This document shows, piece after piece, positions 4,756 to 7,178 of a DNA stretch of 7,178 nucleotides (position 1 is its first letter; every line of letters begins with the position of its first letter). The notes below the pieces were generated by a model. It searched no databases. It saw nothing but the letters and a program-made list of their open reading frames with translations, and was not told the DNA's origin. Location: assembly GCA_023412515.1 (NCBI GenBank), contig JAEYNO010000369.1, positions 1 through 7,178 of the forward strand, read 5' to 3'. Origin of the DNA: Actinomycetes bacterium (GTDB lineage Bacteria; Actinomycetota; Actinomycetes; Actinomycetales; Cellulomonadaceae). The translations under genes and the position numbers were made by a program.

Positions 4756-6990
4756 ATGACCATCGAGAACGCACCGCTCGCCGACCAGGTCAGCCTGCTG
4801 TCCGGGAACTCCTTCTGGGGCGTGCCGGGGCTGCCCGAGCACGGGGTGGAACCCGTCGTCCTGACCGACGGCCCGCACGGCGTGCGCTACCAGGCGGGCA
4901 CCGGGGACCACCTCGGCATCAACGACAGCGCGCCGGCGACCTGCTTCCCGCCGGCCGTCGCGGTCGGGTCGAGCTGGGACCCGACCGTCGCCGAGCGGAT
5001 CGGCGAGGCGATCGCCCGCGAGGCCCGTGCGCTCGGAGTGACGGTCGTGCTCGGCCCCGGCGTCAACATCAAGCGGTCGCCGCTGTGCGGCAGGAACTTC
5101 GAGTACTACGCCGAGGACCCGCTGCTGTCCGGCGTCCTGGGGACTGCGCACGTGCAGGGCATGCAGCGCATCGGCGTCGGCGCGTCGGTCAAGCACTTCG
5201 CCGCGAACAACCAGGAGACCGACCGGATGAGCGTGAGCGCGGAGGTCGACGAGCGCACGCTGCGCGAGATCTACCTCCCCGCGTTCGAGCGCGTCGTCAC
5301 GCAGGCACGCCCGGCCACCGTCATGTGCTCGTACAACAAGGTCAACGGGGTCCCGGCGTCGCAGAACCGGTGGCTGCTCACCGAGGTGCTGCGCGACCAG
5401 TGGGGCTTCGAAGGCGTCGTCGTCTCCGACTGGGGAGCCGTCGGCGACCGCGTGGCCGCCCTTGAGGCCGGCCTCGACCTGGAGATGCCCGGCAACGGCG
5501 GCGTGAGCAACGCGCAGGTCGTCGAGGCCGTGACGACCGGCCGGGTGCCGCAGGAGCTCGTGACGACGAGCGCGCGGCGCGTCGCGGAGCTCTCGACCCT
5601 CGTCGCGCCCGCGACCGGCGACCTCGACGTCGAGGGCGGCCACGCGCTCGCCCGTACGCTGGCCGCCGAGACCGTCGTCCTGCTCCGCAACCAGGAGCAG
5701 ACCCTCCCCCTGCGGGCCGGGCAGCGCGTCGCGGTCGTGGGCGCCTTCGCGGAGACGCTGCGCTACCAGGGCGGCGGCAGCTCGCACATCAACCCGACGC
5801 GCGTCGAGGCGCCCCTGGACGCGCTGCGCGCCGCCGGCGAGACGGCGGGCCTCACGGTCGACTTCGCGCGCGGCTTCCCGCAGGGCCCCGGGCAGGACGA
5901 CGCGGACGCCCTGCGCCACGAGGCCGTCACCCTCGCGGGCGGCGCGGACGTCGCCGTCGTGTTCGCCGGCCTGGGCGAGGCCGAGGAGTCCGAGGGCTTC
6001 GACCGCGAGTCGCTGTCGTTGCCCACCGCCCAGGTCGAGGTCATCCGTGCCGTCGCCGCGGCCGCCCCGCGGACCGTCGTGGTGCTCTCGCACGGCGGGC
6101 TGGTGACGCTCGAGGAGTGGCACGACGACGTCGACGCGATCCTCGACACCTGGCTGCTGGGGCAGGCCGGCGGCGGCGCGATCGCCGACGTGCTGCTCGG
6201 ACACGCCAACCCCTCGGGCCGACTGGCCGAGACGATCCCGCTGCGCCTCGAGGACACCCCGGCGTTCCTCAACTTCCCGGGCGAGCAGGGCGTCGTGCGG
6301 TACGGCGAGGGCGTCATGGTCGGCTACCGGCACTACGTGACGGTCGGCCGCCAGGTGCGCTACCCCTTCGGGCACGGGCTGTCCTACACCGAGTTCCGGG
6401 AGCGGGACCTGCGCGTCGAGGTCACCGGGACGGACACGGCCACCGTGCGCGTCACGGTCGAGAACGTCGGGGCCGTGGCCGGCAAGCACGTCGTGCAGGT
6501 CTACGTCGCCACGGACGCCGGCCCGGTCCGCCGCCCGGCGCGCGAGCTGCGCGCGTTCACCAAGGTGGCGCTGGCCCCGGGCGAGTCGCGCGAGGTCGAG
6601 CTCGCGCTCGACGCCCGCGCCTTCGCCTACTGGGACGTCACGGCGGGCGACTGGGTCACCGCGCCCGGCACCTACACGGTGCAGGTGTGCGCCGACGCCC
6701 ACACCCCCCTGCTGGAGCAGGACGTCCGGCTCGAGGGGCAGGTCGTGGCCGGTGAGCTGACGATGCGGTCGTCGGTCAAGGAGTGGCTCGGCCACCCCGT
6801 GGTCGGCCCCGTCCTCATGGAGGGCATGACGGCCGGCATGACGGACGAGCAGCGCGCCATGGCCGAGGCCAACGCCGACGCGCTGCGGATGGTGGAGTCG
6901 ATGCCGTTCCAGCAGTTCCTCGACTTCACGCAGGTGCCGATCGACGCGGCCACGCTCGACCAGCTGATGGCTCTGAGCCGCACCAGCTGA
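4756..6990 (+). CDS. Glycoside hydrolase family 3, beta-glucosidase-like, cytoplasmic
   Basis: A 744-residue GH3 enzyme, a retaining hydrolase removing non-reducing terminal beta-linked sugars, most often glucose. Domain 1 (about 1-310), the barrel, has TDGPHG (37-42), GRNFEYYAEDP (112-122), KHFAANNQE (146-154) and SDW (224-226) with nucleophile Asp225. Domain 2 (about 330-530) has the GGGSSHINP segment and ESEGFDR (411-417), with Glu413 the likely acid/base. A fibronectin-III-like domain (about 556-655) contains HVVQVYV and the RPARELRAF loop. A tail (about 667-744) holds a KEWLGHP segment. There is no PA14 insertion. The ATG is supported by GAGGA 5 bases upstream; the open frame further upstream is Arg-rich leader overlapping the operator. 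With no signal peptide it should act in the cytoplasm on imported oligosaccharides. Beta-xylosidase or another specificity remains possible. Confidence 0.93.
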   Translation: MTIENAPLADQVSLLSGNSFWGVPGLPEHGVEPVVLTDGPHGVRYQAGTGDHLGINDSAPATCFPPAVAVGSSWDPTVAERIGEAIAREARALGVTVVLGPGVNIKRSPLCGRNFEYYAEDPLLSGVLGTAHVQGMQRIGVGASVKHFAANNQETDRMSVSAEVDERTLREIYLPAFERVVTQARPATVMCSYNKVNGVPASQNRWLLTEVLRDQWGFEGVVVSDWGAVGDRVAALEAGLDLEMPGNGGVSNAQVVEAVTTGRVPQELVTTSARRVAELSTLVAPATGDLDVEGGHALARTLAAETVVLLRNQEQTLPLRAGQRVAVVGAFAETLRYQGGGSSHINPTRVEAPLDALRAAGETAGLTVDFARGFPQGPGQDDADALRHEAVTLAGGADVAVVFAGLGEAEESEGFDRESLSLPTAQVEVIRAVAAAAPRTVVVLSHGGLVTLEEWHDDVDAILDTWLLGQAGGGAIADVLLGHANPSGRLAETIPLRLEDTPAFLNFPGEQGVVRYGEGVMVGYRHYVTVGRQVRYPFGHGLSYTEFRERDLRVEVTGTDTATVRVTVENVGAVAGKHVVQVYVATDAGPVRRPARELRAFTKVALAPGESREVELALDARAFAYWDVTAGDWVTAPGTYTVQVCADAHTPLLEQDVRLEGQVVAGELTMRSSVKEWLGHPVVGPVLMEGMTAGMTDEQRAMAEANADALRMVESMPFQQFLDFTQVPIDAATLDQLMALSRTS

Positions 6991-7000
6991 GCCGAGCAGC

Positions 7001-7038
7001 GACGGGGCCTCCCGGGACCACGGGGCGCCGCCCTCGTC
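7001..7038. terminator. Possible terminator between the glycosidase and the convergent partial gene
   Basis: GACGGGGC (7001-7008) can pair with GCCCTCGTC (7030-7038) with one bulged base, enclosing a GC-rich 21-base loop. It lies between the glycosidase stop and the stop of the leftward partial gene, overlapping the latter. The position is right for a shared terminator, but the stem is imperfect and lacks a T run. Confidence 0.35.
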
Positions 7039-7178
7039 ACGTCGCGCAGACGCCCGGGAGCAGCGCGTCGTCCGGCGGCGTGGTCGCGCCCGGGTCCGCG
7101 GCCCCGCCGTCGGCCCCCGCGCCGGACCCGTCGCCGGGTGGCGGCGTGGCACCTGCCGCCCCGTCCGGGGCCTCGCCT
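7037..7178 (-). CDS. C-terminal end of an unidentified gene, Pro/Gly/Ala-rich tail (partial)
   Basis: The last 46 codons of a leftward gene that runs off the right edge. The frame is open from the edge to a TGA (complement of 7037-7039), and nearly all third codon positions are G or C, as in the confirmed genes. The peptide is a low-complexity stretch rich in Gly, Ala, Pro, Asp and Thr with ATPPPGDGSG and ATTPPDDALL, ending LLPGVCAT. Such flexible tails are common in actinobacterial secreted proteins, membrane proteins or kinases, but nothing here identifies the family. It converges on the glycoside hydrolase gene. The case rests on codon bias alone. Confidence 0.5.
   Translation of the reverse strand, partial: GEAPDGAAGATPPPGDGSGAGADGGAADPGATTPPDDALLPGVCAT

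Noticed and set aside
4642..7152. 836-codon open frame on the minus strand opposite the glycoside hydrolase
   Set aside because: The plus strand encodes an unmistakable GH3 enzyme with all catalytic motifs. The minus-strand product is low-complexity Arg/Asp/Leu/Val sequence with no domain.

Overview
The window is very GC-rich, with G or C at nearly every third codon position, AGGAGG-type ribosome-binding sites, GTG/TTG starts and TANNNT-type -10 boxes. This points to a high-GC Gram-positive actinobacterium. The cytoplasmic family 3 glycoside hydrolase and several SDR enzymes would suit a Cellulomonas-like relative, but that placement is inference. The first 35 bases are a pure G run and look like an artefact at a contig end.

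Left part: a leftward gene (56-1051) encodes an extended-SDR, NAD-dependent-epimerase-like protein with a YxxxR instead of YxxxK motif. It diverges across about 220 bp from a rightward gene (1270-2055) for a stand-alone Pol-beta-superfamily nucleotidyltransferase. The gap contains a perfect 16-bp palindrome. The nucleotidyltransferase gene converges on a leftward TetR-family repressor gene (2113-2775), and a strong 13-bp-stem hairpin fills the space between the two stops.

Middle part: the TetR gene diverges from a rightward pair of short-chain dehydrogenase genes (2852-3679 and 3715-4557, 35 bp apart). A TGGCAC-N3-GTGCCA inverted repeat lies between the putative -35 and -10 boxes of the SDR pair. 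The layout is that of a local repressor controlling itself and two adjacent oxidoreductases. The inducer is unknown.

Right part: a well-formed promoter (TTGCGC - 18 bp - TACGCT) is followed directly by a 28-bp inverted repeat over the predicted transcription start, then by a 744-residue family 3 glycoside hydrolase (4756-6990) without a signal peptide. This inverted repeat has the same core as the palindrome at 1175-1190, so the glycosidase and the epimerase/nucleotidyltransferase intergenic region may share a regulator not encoded in this window. The right edge holds the C-terminal end of a leftward gene with a Pro/Gly/Ala-rich tail (7037 to beyond 7178).

No RNA gene, CRISPR array, transposase or attachment site was seen. 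The most unusual signal is the shared palindrome. It accounts for four of the six CTAG tetramers found by eye, and all six are intergenic.
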